A DNA stretch of 64,000 bases from Hymenobacter montanus (GCF_014699115.1 NZ_JACXAD010000004.1:124001-188000), one strand, 5' to 3'; counted from the first letter of the stretch, positions 9,344 to 18,200 are shown. Numbers and translations: made by a program. The notes: generated by a model from the letters alone, not told the origin.

Positions 9344-9384
9344 TCCGTTATTAATTGCCCCGGTTAACTACCAACCGACCACTC

Positions 9385-10362
9385 ATGTACACCAATCCTA
9401 TCATCGACGATAATTTTCCGGATCCTACGCTCATTCGCGCCGCCGATGGCTGGTATTACGCGTACGGTACCCAAACTAAACGCGCCGGCCTCATTATTAA
9501 CCTCCAGGTAGCCAAGTCGCGGAATTTGATTAACTGGGAATACCTGGGCGAGGGCTTGCCTGATAAACCAACTTGGGCCAGGCAAAGCCAGAAAATATGG
9601 GCACCGCACGTCAGTGAGCACAATGGGCGCTACTTCCTCTATTATTCTGCCCGGCCCGATGGTGCCGACTACCTCAGCTTAGCCGTGGCGGTGGCTAGTT
9701 CGCCCGCTGGCCCGTTCGTCGATAGTGGGCACCCCTTGCTTGCTGGTCCCGGCTTCACCTGTATCGACCCCATGGCATTTGATGACCTCGCTACTGGCCG
9801 ACGGCTGCTGTACTGGGGTTCGGGCTTCGGGCCGATTTGGGTGCGCGAGTTAGCCGACGACCGACTTAGCTTCCAGCCGGGTAGTACAGCGCAAGCCGTC
9901 GTTTACCCCAGCGTTTCCGACGACCCCGACGATTACCACCGCCTGGTAGAAGCCGCCTGGGTGCATTACCATGATGGCTGGTACTACTTGTTCTTTTCGG
10001 GCGATAACTGCTGCGGGGCCCAAGCCCACTACGCCGTACTGGTGGCCCGGGCTCGTCAGGCCACCGGGCCCTTCGAAACCTACGCCGCCGCTACCGCCAA
10101 CCCGCATGCGGCTCTGCTGGCGGCTAACGCTCACTGGCACGCTCCCGGCCACAACTGTGTGGTGACCGACGCCGCCGGGCAGGATTGGCTGGCCTACCAC
10201 GCCATCGACCCCCGCCAGCCGACGTTCGATGCCATTGATGATGCCGAAGGGTACTCCCGCCGTATCTTGCTGCTCGACAAGCTCGAATACGCCGAGGGCT
10301 GGCCCATGGTGCGGGGCGGCTCGCCCTCCTGGCAGCCCCAGCCGGCGCCGGTGGGGCAGTAG
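9385..10362 (+). CDS. Glycoside hydrolase family 43 protein
   Basis: A 325-residue five-bladed beta-propeller enzyme of the GH43 type, which typically cleaves arabinan, arabinoxylan or xylo-oligosaccharides. The expected catalytic triad is visible: Asp13 in NFPDPTLI (base), Asp128 in CIDPMAF (pKa modulator) and Glu189 in VEAAWVHY (acid). IWAPHV and GHNCVV are also typical. The ATG at 9385 was chosen, since the upstream TTG adds an unconserved tail. There is no signal peptide, so it probably acts in the cytoplasm on imported oligosaccharides. The 325-residue length means no accessory carbohydrate-binding domain. The exact substrate cannot be told. Confidence 0.88.
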   Translation: MYTNPIIDDNFPDPTLIRAADGWYYAYGTQTKRAGLIINLQVAKSRNLINWEYLGEGLPDKPTWARQSQKIWAPHVSEHNGRYFLYYSARPDGADYLSLAVAVASSPAGPFVDSGHPLLAGPGFTCIDPMAFDDLATGRRLLYWGSGFGPIWVRELADDRLSFQPGSTAQAVVYPSVSDDPDDYHRLVEAAWVHYHDGWYYLFFSGDNCCGAQAHYAVLVARARQATGPFETYAAATANPHAALLAANAHWHAPGHNCVVTDAAGQDWLAYHAIDPRQPTFDAIDDAEGYSRRILLLDKLEYAEGWPMVRGGSPSWQPQPAPVGQ

Positions 10363-10528
10363 CAAGTACCGCCCGCAGCCTGGCTGCTCGGGGCCTAGTG
10401 TGGTTTCACCGCCCCCTCGGTGAGGGGTTGGCAAACGTTTTTCCGGGCTGGGAATTAGCTCACCTCAAGCATAAGCAGCCTTTTTACTTACCTTGACCAG
10501 AATCTGTACTGCCTCTCTTCTGCCATTC

Positions 10529-12664
10529 ATGCTGTCTACACTATCTTCTTTTCGATTTATTAGCTGTCGATTAGGGCTGGCCTTGGCCCTGGGTCTGGCT
10601 GCTGCCAGGCCGGCAATCGGCCAAGTGCCTGGTTCCGAAAATCACTGCCTAATGCAGCCCCTTGAGCCTGCGAGCCGGGCCCAGCAGTCGGCCTTGGTAG
10701 TTGAGGCCCAGGTATTCGATGCGCAGGGGTTTTGGGATGCGAGTCACCGTCGGCTGTTTACCCGGCACCGGCTGCGGGTGTTTGCACTCCTGAAGGGTCA
10801 GGTTGCCGATACCACGGGCCTCGTCCTCATTACGGAGGGGGGACGGGTGGGGCTCGACCAACAAATTCTCACCAATACCCTGCGGCTGGTGCCTGGGCAG
10901 CAGGGTGTTTTCTTCCTGACCCCCGCGCCGTGGCGCGACCTGCCGACTACCCCCGGCCGCGCCTGGACGCCTTTCGGCAGTGAGCAAGGCTTCATTCAAT
11001 ATAACCTCGCCGAGCGGACGGCCTCCGAGCCCTTCCGCCGCTACCCGGCCCTCGATGCGGCTTTTTACGCGGAGATAAGCCAGTTTACCGGCCAGTCGCG
11101 CCAAGTGCTTCAAGCCAATCCGGCCCTGGGGCCCGTTTCGGGTACGGCCCACCGGGGCACCCTGGCTCCCCTTATCTCCGGCTTCACGCCGCAAACCCTG
11201 CCGTCCGGAGCCGGGGCCGTGCTCACTATCAATGGTAGCGGCTTCGGCAACAGCCGGGGCAGTGGGTCGGTGGAATTTCGTAATGCTGACGACGGCGGGG
11301 CGACTCGCGTACAAGTCCGCAATGCCGACTACCTCAGCTGGACCGATACCCAGATTCAGGTGCGGGTGCCATCGGCTGCCAGTGGGGGCCTGCCCGTGAG
11401 TGGCGGCCACCCGGCGGGCTCAGGCCCCGTGCGCGTCACCACCAGCGACCAGCAAACTGCTGAAACGGCGGACCGGGTTACGATTATTTATGCCCTCACC
11501 AACGTAGAAAACACCGATGGCACCCTCGTGCAGCGGCCTAACCATATAGCCCAGAATAGCTCCGGGGGCATTACCTTCCTCTTCGGACCTAATCTGGCCG
11601 CCAATGCCGCGGCTGCGGCCTCGTGGCGGCGGGCGCTGAATACGTGGCGCTGCCAGACCGGCATGAACTGGGAAGTAGGCCCCCCCGCCACCACCAATGC
11701 CATTGGCGATGACGGCCGGAACGTGGTGGCCTTCGATGCCGGGCCGGAGTTGCCCGCCCGGGTTCTCGGCCGCACCACCAGCTACTACCGCGGCTGCTAC
11801 GACGCCGACAACCAAGTCGTGTTCTGGGTGAATGAAATAGACATGCAGTTCGACGACAACACCCTGTTTCAGTTTGGGCCCGCGCCAGCGGTTGGGGCAC
11901 TCAATCAGACTGATTTTGAAACCGTAGCGGTGCATGAGCTGGGCCATGCCCAACAGCTCAACCATCTCATCTTGCCCGGGGCGGTGATGCACTATGCTAT
12001 TGCGCGCGGACAAAACACCCGGGCGCTCAACCCCGCCAGCGACGTGGTGGGTGGGCGCCAGGTACTGCGGGTGCGCAGCTTTAAAAACCTGGGGTGTGGT
12101 AAACCAGCGTTGCTGCCAGCTCCACTCACCAGCTTTAACGCGCAGTTTGCGGCTGGGGTGGGAGTTACGCTGACCTGGGCCACGCGCGATGAGTGCTTGC
12201 TGAGCGGCTTCGTGGTGGAGCGTAGTGCGGGGGCCGACACCACGGCCTGGGTACAGCTCGGCACCATTACCCCCCTGCCGGCTACGGGGCAATACCAGTT
12301 TTTAGATGCCAGCAACCCCGAGGGACTGCTTTATTACCGCCTGCGGCTGATTCGGCCTGATGGCTCACGCGATGCTGTGGCCCCCATCGTATTAACAACT
12401 GAAGGCGGGACTGCCGCTTTCATTTTTCCCAACCCGGTATCCGGCAACCAACTGCTGCTCCAGTATCCGGCGGGGGTAGAAAGCACCCTCGTGTTTCGTT
12501 TTTATGACGTGCTGGGGCGGCAGATCCGAACTACTCGAGCCAGTGCGGTGGCGGGCCTGAACGTATTCCGGCTGGATGTGGCAGGGCTGGCGCCGGGCCT
12601 CTACGTGCTACGCTGGCAAGATGCCCAAGGTGGTACTGGGAGCCGCAAGTTTGTCCGGCAATAA
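10529..12664 (+). CDS. Secreted matrixin-like metalloprotease with T9SS type A tail
   Basis: A 711-residue exported protein. The signal peptide ends AIGQ. An IPT/TIG-like Ig domain follows (ISGFTPQTLPSGAGAVLTI, near residue 225). The protease domain carries HELGHAQQLNH at about residue 469 and a Met-turn-like VMHYA, as in metzincins. The usual Gly of HExxHxxGxxH is Leu here. The C-terminal 90 residues are a type A sorting domain (IFPNPVSGNQLLL, ending SRKFVRQ). The ATG at 10529 was chosen over the TTG at 10493, because that TTG lies in a promoter-like TACCTTGA at 10489-10496. It stands alone on its strand and would act outside the cell. Confidence 0.82.
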   Translation: MLSTLSSFRFISCRLGLALALGLAAARPAIGQVPGSENHCLMQPLEPASRAQQSALVVEAQVFDAQGFWDASHRRLFTRHRLRVFALLKGQVADTTGLVLITEGGRVGLDQQILTNTLRLVPGQQGVFFLTPAPWRDLPTTPGRAWTPFGSEQGFIQYNLAERTASEPFRRYPALDAAFYAEISQFTGQSRQVLQANPALGPVSGTAHRGTLAPLISGFTPQTLPSGAGAVLTINGSGFGNSRGSGSVEFRNADDGGATRVQVRNADYLSWTDTQIQVRVPSAASGGLPVSGGHPAGSGPVRVTTSDQQTAETADRVTIIYALTNVENTDGTLVQRPNHIAQNSSGGITFLFGPNLAANAAAAASWRRALNTWRCQTGMNWEVGPPATTNAIGDDGRNVVAFDAGPELPARVLGRTTSYYRGCYDADNQVVFWVNEIDMQFDDNTLFQFGPAPAVGALNQTDFETVAVHELGHAQQLNHLILPGAVMHYAIARGQNTRALNPASDVVGGRQVLRVRSFKNLGCGKPALLPAPLTSFNAQFAAGVGVTLTWATRDECLLSGFVVERSAGADTTAWVQLGTITPLPATGQYQFLDASNPEGLLYYRLRLIRPDGSRDAVAPIVLTTEGGTAAFIFPNPVSGNQLLLQYPAGVESTLVFRFYDVLGRQIRTTRASAVAGLNVFRLDVAGLAPGLYVLRWQDAQGGTGSRKFVRQ

Positions 12665-12730
12665 CGACCGCTAGCAAATAATCAAGAATACCAATCAGCC
12701 TCTCCACCGACTAATGCCCTTAGGAGCATC

Positions 12731-13273
12731 CTAACCGTGTTGTTGGCCAAGGGCCGTCGCGGCGGCTATTTCCGGTGCCACCGGATAGCTGGCTAACCGG
12801 GCTTCGTCGAGGTTGCCGTTAAACCATTCATCCTCAATCGATGCGCCCAGCTTTTTGTAGAAGGCAATGGCGGGCTCGTTCCAGTTCAATACCTGCCATT
12901 TCAGGCGCACGGCTCCGGTGGCCCGGGCTTCGGCTACCACCGCATCAAACAGCCGCTGGCCGAGGCCGCTGCGTCGGGCCGACTCCGTTACCACCAGATC
13001 TTCCAGGTACAGCATCCGGCCTTTCCAGGTGGAATAAGCGGTGTAGAACAAGGCCAGACCGATGATTTCGGCCGCGCTGTTTTCCAGCACGAAAAAGCTG
13101 AAAATAGGCGCGGGCCCAAACCCGTCGCGTCGCATGGCGGCAAGCGTATTCGTTACCGCTTCCGGCGCCCGTTCGTAGGCGGCCAGCTCTTGAATAAGGG
13201 CCAGTACCCGCGGCAGATCGGCTTCCACGCCGCGGCGCAAATTATAGTTGGCAGTCGTCGAAGTACCGGGCAC
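12731..13273 (-). CDS. GNAT acetyltransferase, diamine (SSAT)-like
   Basis: A 180-residue GNAT enzyme. LIQELAAYERAPEAV, followed by LFYTAYSTWKGRMLYLEDLVV, matches the spermidine/spermine N1-acetyltransferase subgroup; the acetyl-CoA site is RRSGLGQRLF, and NWNEPAIAFYKKLGA is the usual C-terminal helix. A role in acetylating polyamines or similar small amines is inferred from the family. No ATG is available near the expected N-terminus, so a GTG at 13273 is used. It converges on the metalloprotease gene. Confidence 0.82.
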   Translation of the reverse strand: MPGTSTTANYNLRRGVEADLPRVLALIQELAAYERAPEAVTNTLAAMRRDGFGPAPIFSFFVLENSAAEIIGLALFYTAYSTWKGRMLYLEDLVVTESARRSGLGQRLFDAVVAEARATGAVRLKWQVLNWNEPAIAFYKKLGASIEDEWFNGNLDEARLASYPVAPEIAAATALGQQHG

Positions 13274-13305
13274 GATTAGGAGTGAAAAGGGTGGTAATCA
13301 GTAAC

Positions 13306-13360
13306 AAAAAATGAGCAATGAAAGAGTCCTGTCGGCGCCCTGTTCATTGCTCATTGATAT
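13306..13360. repeat. Intergenic hairpin with period-7 arms
   Basis: AATGAGCAATGAA (13310-13322) and TTCATTGCTCATT (13343-13355) form a perfect 13-bp stem with a 20-base loop. Each arm repeats a 7-base word (AATGAGC/AATGAA and TTCATTG/CTCATTG). It is a short member of the hairpin family described in the findings. Confidence 0.75.
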
Positions 13361-13376
13361 AATTGCCAGCGGCCTA

Positions 13377-13607
13377 TTACATCTGCTGCTGCATCTTTTT
13401 GATGTCTTCGGTAGCATTCACCGAGTTCAATTCGCGAAACTGCTCGGGCTGCTTGGCACCCTTAGTGGTGTCGGGAGCGGCGGGCAAGGGAGGCAGCGCG
13501 GAGGTAGGAATGTCGTCGTCGCCTTCCGTGGCGGATGGGCCGCACGAGGGCAGCGTGAGCGACAGCAAAGCAGCGGCCAGCAGGCCAGGAAGAAGCGTTT
13601 TTTTCAT
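13377..13607 (-). CDS. Small lipoprotein
   Basis: A 76-residue protein: MKKTLLPGLLAAALLSLTLP then SC, a clear signal-peptidase II lipobox. The mature part is only about 54 residues, acidic and Pro-rich, ending in a Gln/Met-rich helix (DIKKMQQQM). No domain is recognised. It probably sits in the envelope as a short tethered peptide. The start gives a textbook lipoprotein signal, so the gene is likely real despite its size. Confidence 0.62.
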   Translation of the reverse strand: MKKTLLPGLLAAALLSLTLPSCGPSATEGDDDIPTSALPPLPAAPDTTKGAKQPEQFRELNSVNATEDIKKMQQQM

Positions 13608-13735
13608 GAGTGGGGAAACAATTGCGGGCGCAAGTTACGCACGGAGTGCGGCTTGCAAGGCGAAGAATAGCGACTCTTCCTACGGCAATATTTCAGCAAC
13701 TGTTGACCACTGGGCCCGCTGCCGACCCCCGCACC

Positions 13736-14935
13736 TCATTCTACCACCAAAAACCACGGTACGCCCAGGCGCCCGGGCAACAGCATAATAGTGATGGCCT
13801 GCCCCTCTTGGGTTTGCCGGTAGAAGTCGTGGCTTACCCTTACGTCTTCGGCTGAGGTCACTGGTCCCCAAGGGCTTACTTTGAGGTAGTAGGTCCTGTT
13901 GTTGTTTCTGCCGCTTGTGTAGTGCTTGCCTAGCACCTTGGTTCTGAACGTAGCACCCTCAGCCGTGTCGTATACTACATTAATGGTGGATGTAGCTCCA
14001 TAACCATACAGCAGTGCCAGTAACGCAATGGTAAGCGCAACGCTGACCCGTGAACACGCCCGAAACAAGAACTGCCGGCTGCCAATGGCCAGGGCTAGCG
14101 CGGCCCCCGTCGCAGCCGTACCTACCAGTGGCCACATGGGCGCATAGCTCGGCAATTGGTAATCAAATAGGGCCCGTATCAGCAATCCTAGGCATGGTAT
14201 TAAGGTAGCTATCAAAAGCGATGGATAGCCGCTATTGCTCTTTTGGTCGATGCGCAGCGTGTGTGGGAATCGCCACAGGGCTATCGTAGCTAGTATTGGC
14301 ACCAGCAAGCATGCTCCAATAACCCACTCGTAAGGAGGAAGATAAAAAATGGCCCAAGCGCCGGCTACGCCGCCGGCAATGTTGAGGATAAGCGCCGTAG
14401 TTTTGGCTTGCGTCAGGGCTTTAGCTCGCTCCTCGGGGGTGCGGCCAAGGTTGTGATCTTCCAAAATGAACGCAATGGCCCGGTCGGTATCCACTTGGTC
14501 GAGGTCAGGGTACTGTGCGGCGAGCCATTGCTGAAGCTCACGGTAGCGCTCGGTGGTGTTGCCGATTTTCAGGGTGGGCAGAGAAGGGCCTTTGGGAAAA
14601 ACGTGGGTGTAGTAAGCGCTAATTCGGTAGCCGGCTATTTCCTGTAAGAGCAGGGTTTTGATTTTGAATGCGCCTATCTGGGTTATCTCTCTAGCATTGA
14701 GAATGATGAGGCCCTTAACCGTTTCAATCAAACCATAGATGAAGAAAACAGCGAGGCCCACACCCAGGACGCCAAAGCCACTACTCACCACTAGCGATGG
14801 GTTCTTGACCTGCATCAGTAAGAAGGGCATCACCAGAGATAGTAGCGTTAGCGGTGGTATCAGCACGTATATGAGGATGCGTGCGATTTTAGCGGTGCGG
14901 TACTCTTGTGCGTCGGTGCCCTGTCTGGGAAGCAT
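13736..14935 (-). CDS. Multi-pass membrane protein of unknown function
   Basis: A 399-residue protein not recognised as a named family. Two N-terminal membrane segments (near residues 20-70) are followed by a cytoplasmic PH-like region (LIILNAREITQIGAFKIKTLLLQEI, given here only as its start LIILNAREITQIG) and a helix with ERYRELQQWLAAQYPDLD. Four or five more membrane segments span about residues 180-320. The C-terminal 80 residues are soluble and end WFLVVE. The protein is complete and in normal codon use. No partner gene is adjacent. Confidence 0.6.
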   Translation of the reverse strand: MLPRQGTDAQEYRTAKIARILIYVLIPPLTLLSLVMPFLLMQVKNPSLVVSSGFGVLGVGLAVFFIYGLIETVKGLIILNAREITQIGAFKIKTLLLQEIAGYRISAYYTHVFPKGPSLPTLKIGNTTERYRELQQWLAAQYPDLDQVDTDRAIAFILEDHNLGRTPEERAKALTQAKTTALILNIAGGVAGAWAIFYLPPYEWVIGACLLVPILATIALWRFPHTLRIDQKSNSGYPSLLIATLIPCLGLLIRALFDYQLPSYAPMWPLVGTAATGAALALAIGSRQFLFRACSRVSVALTIALLALLYGYGATSTINVVYDTAEGATFRTKVLGKHYTSGRNNNRTYYLKVSPWGPVTSAEDVRVSHDFYRQTQEGQAITIMLLPGRLGVPWFLVVE

Positions 14936-15026
14936 GCGGGTAGCGTCGAAGATGTGAAAATGTAAAGACGGGATGTGGCGGAAAAAGGTTTAAGGTCCAC
15001 CCGGCCGGAGCCCCGCCAAGTGCTAC

Positions 15027-15034
15027 TATCTTTG
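15027..15034 (+). promoter_or_regulatory. Predicted -7 box of the GT2-GT9 pair
   Basis: TATCTTTG matches TAnnTTTG. An ATG follows at 15038 but opens only a 24-codon frame that overlaps the GT2 start in another frame. Confidence 0.45.
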
Positions 15035-15065
15035 TCCATGACCAGCCAATTAGCCGGTTTTTTGC

Positions 15066-15830
15066 GTGGTTTCTCTTTCCGTCGTCGTCATCACTTTCAA
15101 CGAGGCAGCTAACATTGCCCGCTGCCTCGAAGCGCTGGGCGATGTGGCCGATGATGTCGTCGTCGTCGACTCTTTCTCGACCGACAACACGGTGGCAATC
15201 TGCGAGCAGCACGGGGCTCGGGTGATCCAGCATGCGTTTGCTGGCTACGTGGAGCAGAAAAACTACGCCACGGCCCAAGCTCGATTCGACCACGTGCTTC
15301 AGCTCGACGCCGACGAAGTGCTAACCAACGAGCTCCGTGAGTCCATTCGCACCGCGAAACACGATTGGCGGCACGCGGCGTACTCCCTGGCCCGCCTCAC
15401 CAACTACTGCGGCCACTGGGTGCGCCACGGCGGCTGGTACCCCGACCGCAAGCTGCGCCTCTACGACCGCCGCCTCGGCCGCTGGACGGGCCTGCTCCTG
15501 CACGAGCGCTACGAAGTCGATGAAGGCCAGACCACCGGCCACCTCGCTGGCGATGCCCTGCATTATTCGTACACCTCCATCGCGCAACACGTCAGTCAGC
15601 TCAACAAATTCACCAGCATCACGGCCCAGGAGCTGGCTTTGCGTGGTAAAACCAACGTCGGCTTGTTTCATCTGCTGCTGAAGCCCCTCTGGAAGTTTGT
15701 GCATGGCTACGTGTTCCGGCTGGGCTTGCTCGATGGCTTTGCCGGCCTGTGCATCGCCAGCATTTCGGCCTGGGGCGTGTTCCTGAAATTTGCCAAGCTG
15801 AAAACCCGGACCGAACGCGCAGAGGCATGA
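15066..15830 (+). CDS. Family 2 glycosyltransferase, WaaE/KdtX-like
   Basis: A 254-residue GT-A fold transferase. It begins VSLSVVVITFNEAANIARCL (nucleotide-sugar binding) and has VVVVDSFSTDNT and LQLDADE, the DxD-like metal site at about residue 80. YVEQKNYA, the conserved WYPDRKLRLYDR and HERYEV mark the subgroup that adds sugars to the lipopolysaccharide core. The C-terminal 60 residues are amphipathic and probably membrane-associated. The start is a GTG at 15066. Its stop overlaps the next gene's ATG (ATGA), so the two are translationally coupled. A role in LPS core or surface glycan synthesis is inferred. Confidence 0.85.
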   Translation: MVSLSVVVITFNEAANIARCLEALGDVADDVVVVDSFSTDNTVAICEQHGARVIQHAFAGYVEQKNYATAQARFDHVLQLDADEVLTNELRESIRTAKHDWRHAAYSLARLTNYCGHWVRHGGWYPDRKLRLYDRRLGRWTGLLLHERYEVDEGQTTGHLAGDALHYSYTSIAQHVSQLNKFTSITAQELALRGKTNVGLFHLLLKPLWKFVHGYVFRLGLLDGFAGLCIASISAWGVFLKFAKLKTRTERAEA

Positions 15831-16885
15831 GCCCTACTTTTCTCATTTCCCGGACCGATGCCATTGGCGATGTGGTGCTGACTTTACCAGTGGCGGGCCA
15901 GCTCAAGCAGCGGTTCCCGGCCTGTCGGGTGGTGCTGATTGGCCGCACCTACACCGCACCCGTCGCTGCTGCCTGCCCCTGGGTCGATGACTTTCTCAAC
16001 CTGGATGAGTTGCTGCAACTGCGTCCTTCCGCGCAGGTAGCAGCCCTGCGCGGGTACCAGGCCGCCGCCATTATCCATGTTTTCCCCAACAAGAACCTGG
16101 CTCGTCTGGCCCGGCTGGCCAGAATTCCCGTTCGCATTGGCACCCGCAACCGTTGGTGGCACTGGTTTACCTGCAACCGCCTCGTGGCCCTGAGCCGGCG
16201 CCATTCCTCCCTGCACGAGGCCCAGCTGAACCTGCAGCTCCTCCAGCCGCTGGGCTTCATCCACCCTTCCAGCTTGCCGGAGGTAGCCGAATTGGTCCGT
16301 CTGCGCTCACCCGAGGTGTTGCCGCCGCACGTGCAGCAATTATTGCAGGCGCGGCAGCCTGGCCAGCTCAACGTTATCCTGCACCCTCGCAGCCGCGGCA
16401 GCGCCCGCGAGTGGGGGCTTGCTAATTATGGCCAGCTTGCCAGCCAGCTACACCAGGCCGGCCACCGCGTCTTCATCACCGGCACGGCGGCGGAAGGGGA
16501 GGAGCTGGGGCCTTGGCTGGCCCAGCACGCCGCCTTTCTCACAGCCGACCTCACCGGGCAGCTTGGCTTGCCTCAGTTTATGGCTTTCATCGCCGCTGCT
16601 GATGGGTTAGTGGCCGGCAGTACGGGGCCGTTGCATCTCGCCGCCGCATTGGGCCGTCACGCGCTGGGGCTTTACCCACCCATTCGGCCCATGCATCCCG
16701 GCCGTTGGGGGCCGTTGGGCGCATTCGCCGAGTTCCTAGTGTTTGATAAGCCTGGCTGCGAGGATTGCCGAACTCAGCCTGCCGCTTGTACTTGCATTCG
16801 TGCCATCGCAGCCTCGGCCGTAGCTGCCCGTGTGCAGCAGTGGGCCCCGTTACTTTTCGGAAGAGTAGAGCCATCGGGGCGGTAA
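15827..16885 (+). CDS. Family 9 glycosyltransferase, heptosyltransferase-like
   Basis: A 352-residue GT-B transferase starting MSPTFLISRTDAIGDVVLTL, the N-terminal signature of heptosyltransferases of the LPS core. The C-terminal half has ILHPRSRGSAREWG and the nucleotide-sugar site VAGSTGPLHLAAALG. Cysteines near the C-terminus (CEDCRTQPAACTC) form a cluster typical of this Bacteroidota group. The ATG at 15827 lies inside the GT2 stop; the longer frame from 15749 is overlap and was rejected. With GT2 it forms a two-gene unit for surface polysaccharide assembly at the inner membrane. Confidence 0.87.
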   Translation: MSPTFLISRTDAIGDVVLTLPVAGQLKQRFPACRVVLIGRTYTAPVAAACPWVDDFLNLDELLQLRPSAQVAALRGYQAAAIIHVFPNKNLARLARLARIPVRIGTRNRWWHWFTCNRLVALSRRHSSLHEAQLNLQLLQPLGFIHPSSLPEVAELVRLRSPEVLPPHVQQLLQARQPGQLNVILHPRSRGSAREWGLANYGQLASQLHQAGHRVFITGTAAEGEELGPWLAQHAAFLTADLTGQLGLPQFMAFIAAADGLVAGSTGPLHLAAALGRHALGLYPPIRPMHPGRWGPLGAFAEFLVFDKPGCEDCRTQPAACTCIRAIAASAVAARVQQWAPLLFGRVEPSGR

Positions 16886-16924
16886 ACAATGGCGAATCCG
16901 CACCCTTAGAGCCGCGAGCCTTGG

Positions 16925-17107
16925 TCAGTAGCGCAACCTACTGAGCGCCGTAATCCGTACAGCGAGCAGTGCCTGACTGGCTAAGCGTAGCGGCAGGGGC
17001 AGTTTGCCGTTGAAAAAGGTAAGCTGGCCAGCCCGCGCACTAGTTGTTAGGTGCCAGTGGTCCTGACGGTCGAAGCGCTCGGTAGCCCACGCGGCCAACC
17101 AGTAGTT
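16925..17107 (-). pseudogene. 60-codon coding remnant without a start
   Basis: An open frame of 60 codons reads NYWLAAWATERFDRQDHWHL and continues with GQLTFFNGKLPLPLRLAS to LRY and a stop. The composition is clearly protein-like, but a stop codon (17108-17110) precedes it and no start is present. It looks like the 3' end of a lost gene, cut off by the promoter region of the sigma factor. The family was not recognised. Confidence 0.35.
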
Positions 17108-17112
17108 TTAGC

Positions 17113-17121
17113 TAAATTTGC
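17113..17121 (+). promoter_or_regulatory. Predicted -7 box of the sigma factor gene
   Basis: TAAATTTGC fits TAnnTTTGC and lies 60 bases before the ATG at 17181. No good -33 box is seen, which would suit activation by another factor or autoregulation. Confidence 0.45.
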
Positions 17122-17180
17122 ACCATTTCGCCATTATATTCGTAGGTTTCGGCCTATAATTCATTCCCCCGCCCACTTGT

Positions 17181-17825
17181 ATGAGCGATTCTCCCGAACG
17201 GGCTAAATTGAGCAAAGAGGAAAAAGACCGACGGTTCCAGGCTGAGCTGATGCCTGTGCTTGACCCGCTCTACAACTTTGCCTACCGGCTCACCCTCGAT
17301 GAGGATGATGCCAATGACCTCGTGCAAGAAACTTACCTCAAGGCGTACCGCTTTTTCGAATATTTCGAGCCGGGCACTAACGCTAAGGCCTGGCTTTTTC
17401 GCATCCTGAAGAATTCGTTCATCAACGACTTCCGCAAGAAAAGCAAGCAGCCGGCCAAGGTCGACTACAGCGAGATTGAGGGCTACTACAACCCCGACGA
17501 CGTCGAATCCGAAGGTGAGGTAGGCGCCTCCTCTTCCGACCTGCGCCAGCAGTCGGCCCGCGATTTAATTGGCGACGAAGTAGCCAGCGCCTTAAATTCT
17601 TTACCAGTGGATTTTCGCACCGTTATTATCCTGTGCGACCTGGAAGGATTTACCTACGAGGAGATGGCCAAAGTACTTGATATCCCGATAGGTACGGTTC
17701 GGTCGCGCCTGCACCGGGCCCGTAATTTTCTGAAGGATAAGCTGGAGAAATACGCTCAGTCAATGGGATATGGAAATGATGCAATGGATGACGAAACGGA
17801 ACTAACCGCGCTCGATAAGAATTAA
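17181..17825 (+). CDS. ECF RNA polymerase sigma factor
   Basis: A 214-residue extracytoplasmic-function sigma factor. Region 2 runs from LYNFAYRLTLDEDDANDLVQ to KAWLFRILKNSFINDFRKK (about residues 30-90); a variable acidic linker with DDVESEGEVG follows; region 4 has LPVDFRTVIILCDLEGFTYE and GTVRSRLHRARNFLK, the helix-turn-helix that reads the -35-like element. The C-terminal 30 residues are acidic. The small gene 75 bases downstream has a zinc-binding motif, as expected of an anti-sigma factor. A role in envelope stress is possible but not shown. Confidence 0.93.
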   Translation: MSDSPERAKLSKEEKDRRFQAELMPVLDPLYNFAYRLTLDEDDANDLVQETYLKAYRFFEYFEPGTNAKAWLFRILKNSFINDFRKKSKQPAKVDYSEIEGYYNPDDVESEGEVGASSSDLRQQSARDLIGDEVASALNSLPVDFRTVIILCDLEGFTYEEMAKVLDIPIGTVRSRLHRARNFLKDKLEKYAQSMGYGNDAMDDETELTALDKN

Positions 17826-17900
17826 CCAACCCAAGAAGAGCATGGCTCTGCTGGTCCGTTCGTCATTGTTGTCTTTCACTTCTTTCCCGGTTTCTCAATT

Positions 17901-18200
17901 ATGAATCTATCTGCTACTACACAAACCAATACGTCGGCCCCCGTTGTCACTACCCCTGACAATGGCCCCGACTGCGAACGCGTGAATACTGTATTAGACC
18001 AACTCATCGAAGGCCAGCCCGTGACGGCGGAAGAAGAGGACTATCTCTACGACCACGCCACCGATTGCTCTCCCTGCTTCGACGACATCCGGAAGCAGCG
18101 CATCTTCATTGACTTCCTGAATCAGCGCGTCTCCCGCCGGCCCATTCCGACCCACCTGCACGACGCCATCGTAGCCCGCGTAGCCGCCCAGGTAGCCTAA
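17901..18200 (+). CDS. Small zinc-binding anti-sigma factor candidate
   Basis: A 99-residue soluble protein with HATDCSPCF at about residues 57-65, the Hx3Cx2C motif of zinc-containing anti-sigma (ZAS) domains. A flexible Thr-rich N-terminus precedes a helix with CERVNTVLDQLIEG; a last helix carries PIPTHLHDAIVARV. It has no membrane segment, so it would act in the cytoplasm on the ECF sigma factor encoded just upstream. Zinc release by oxidation is the classic switch in this family; here it is inference. Confidence 0.72.
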   Translation: MNLSATTQTNTSAPVVTTPDNGPDCERVNTVLDQLIEGQPVTAEEEDYLYDHATDCSPCFDDIRKQRIFIDFLNQRVSRRPIPTHLHDAIVARVAAQVA

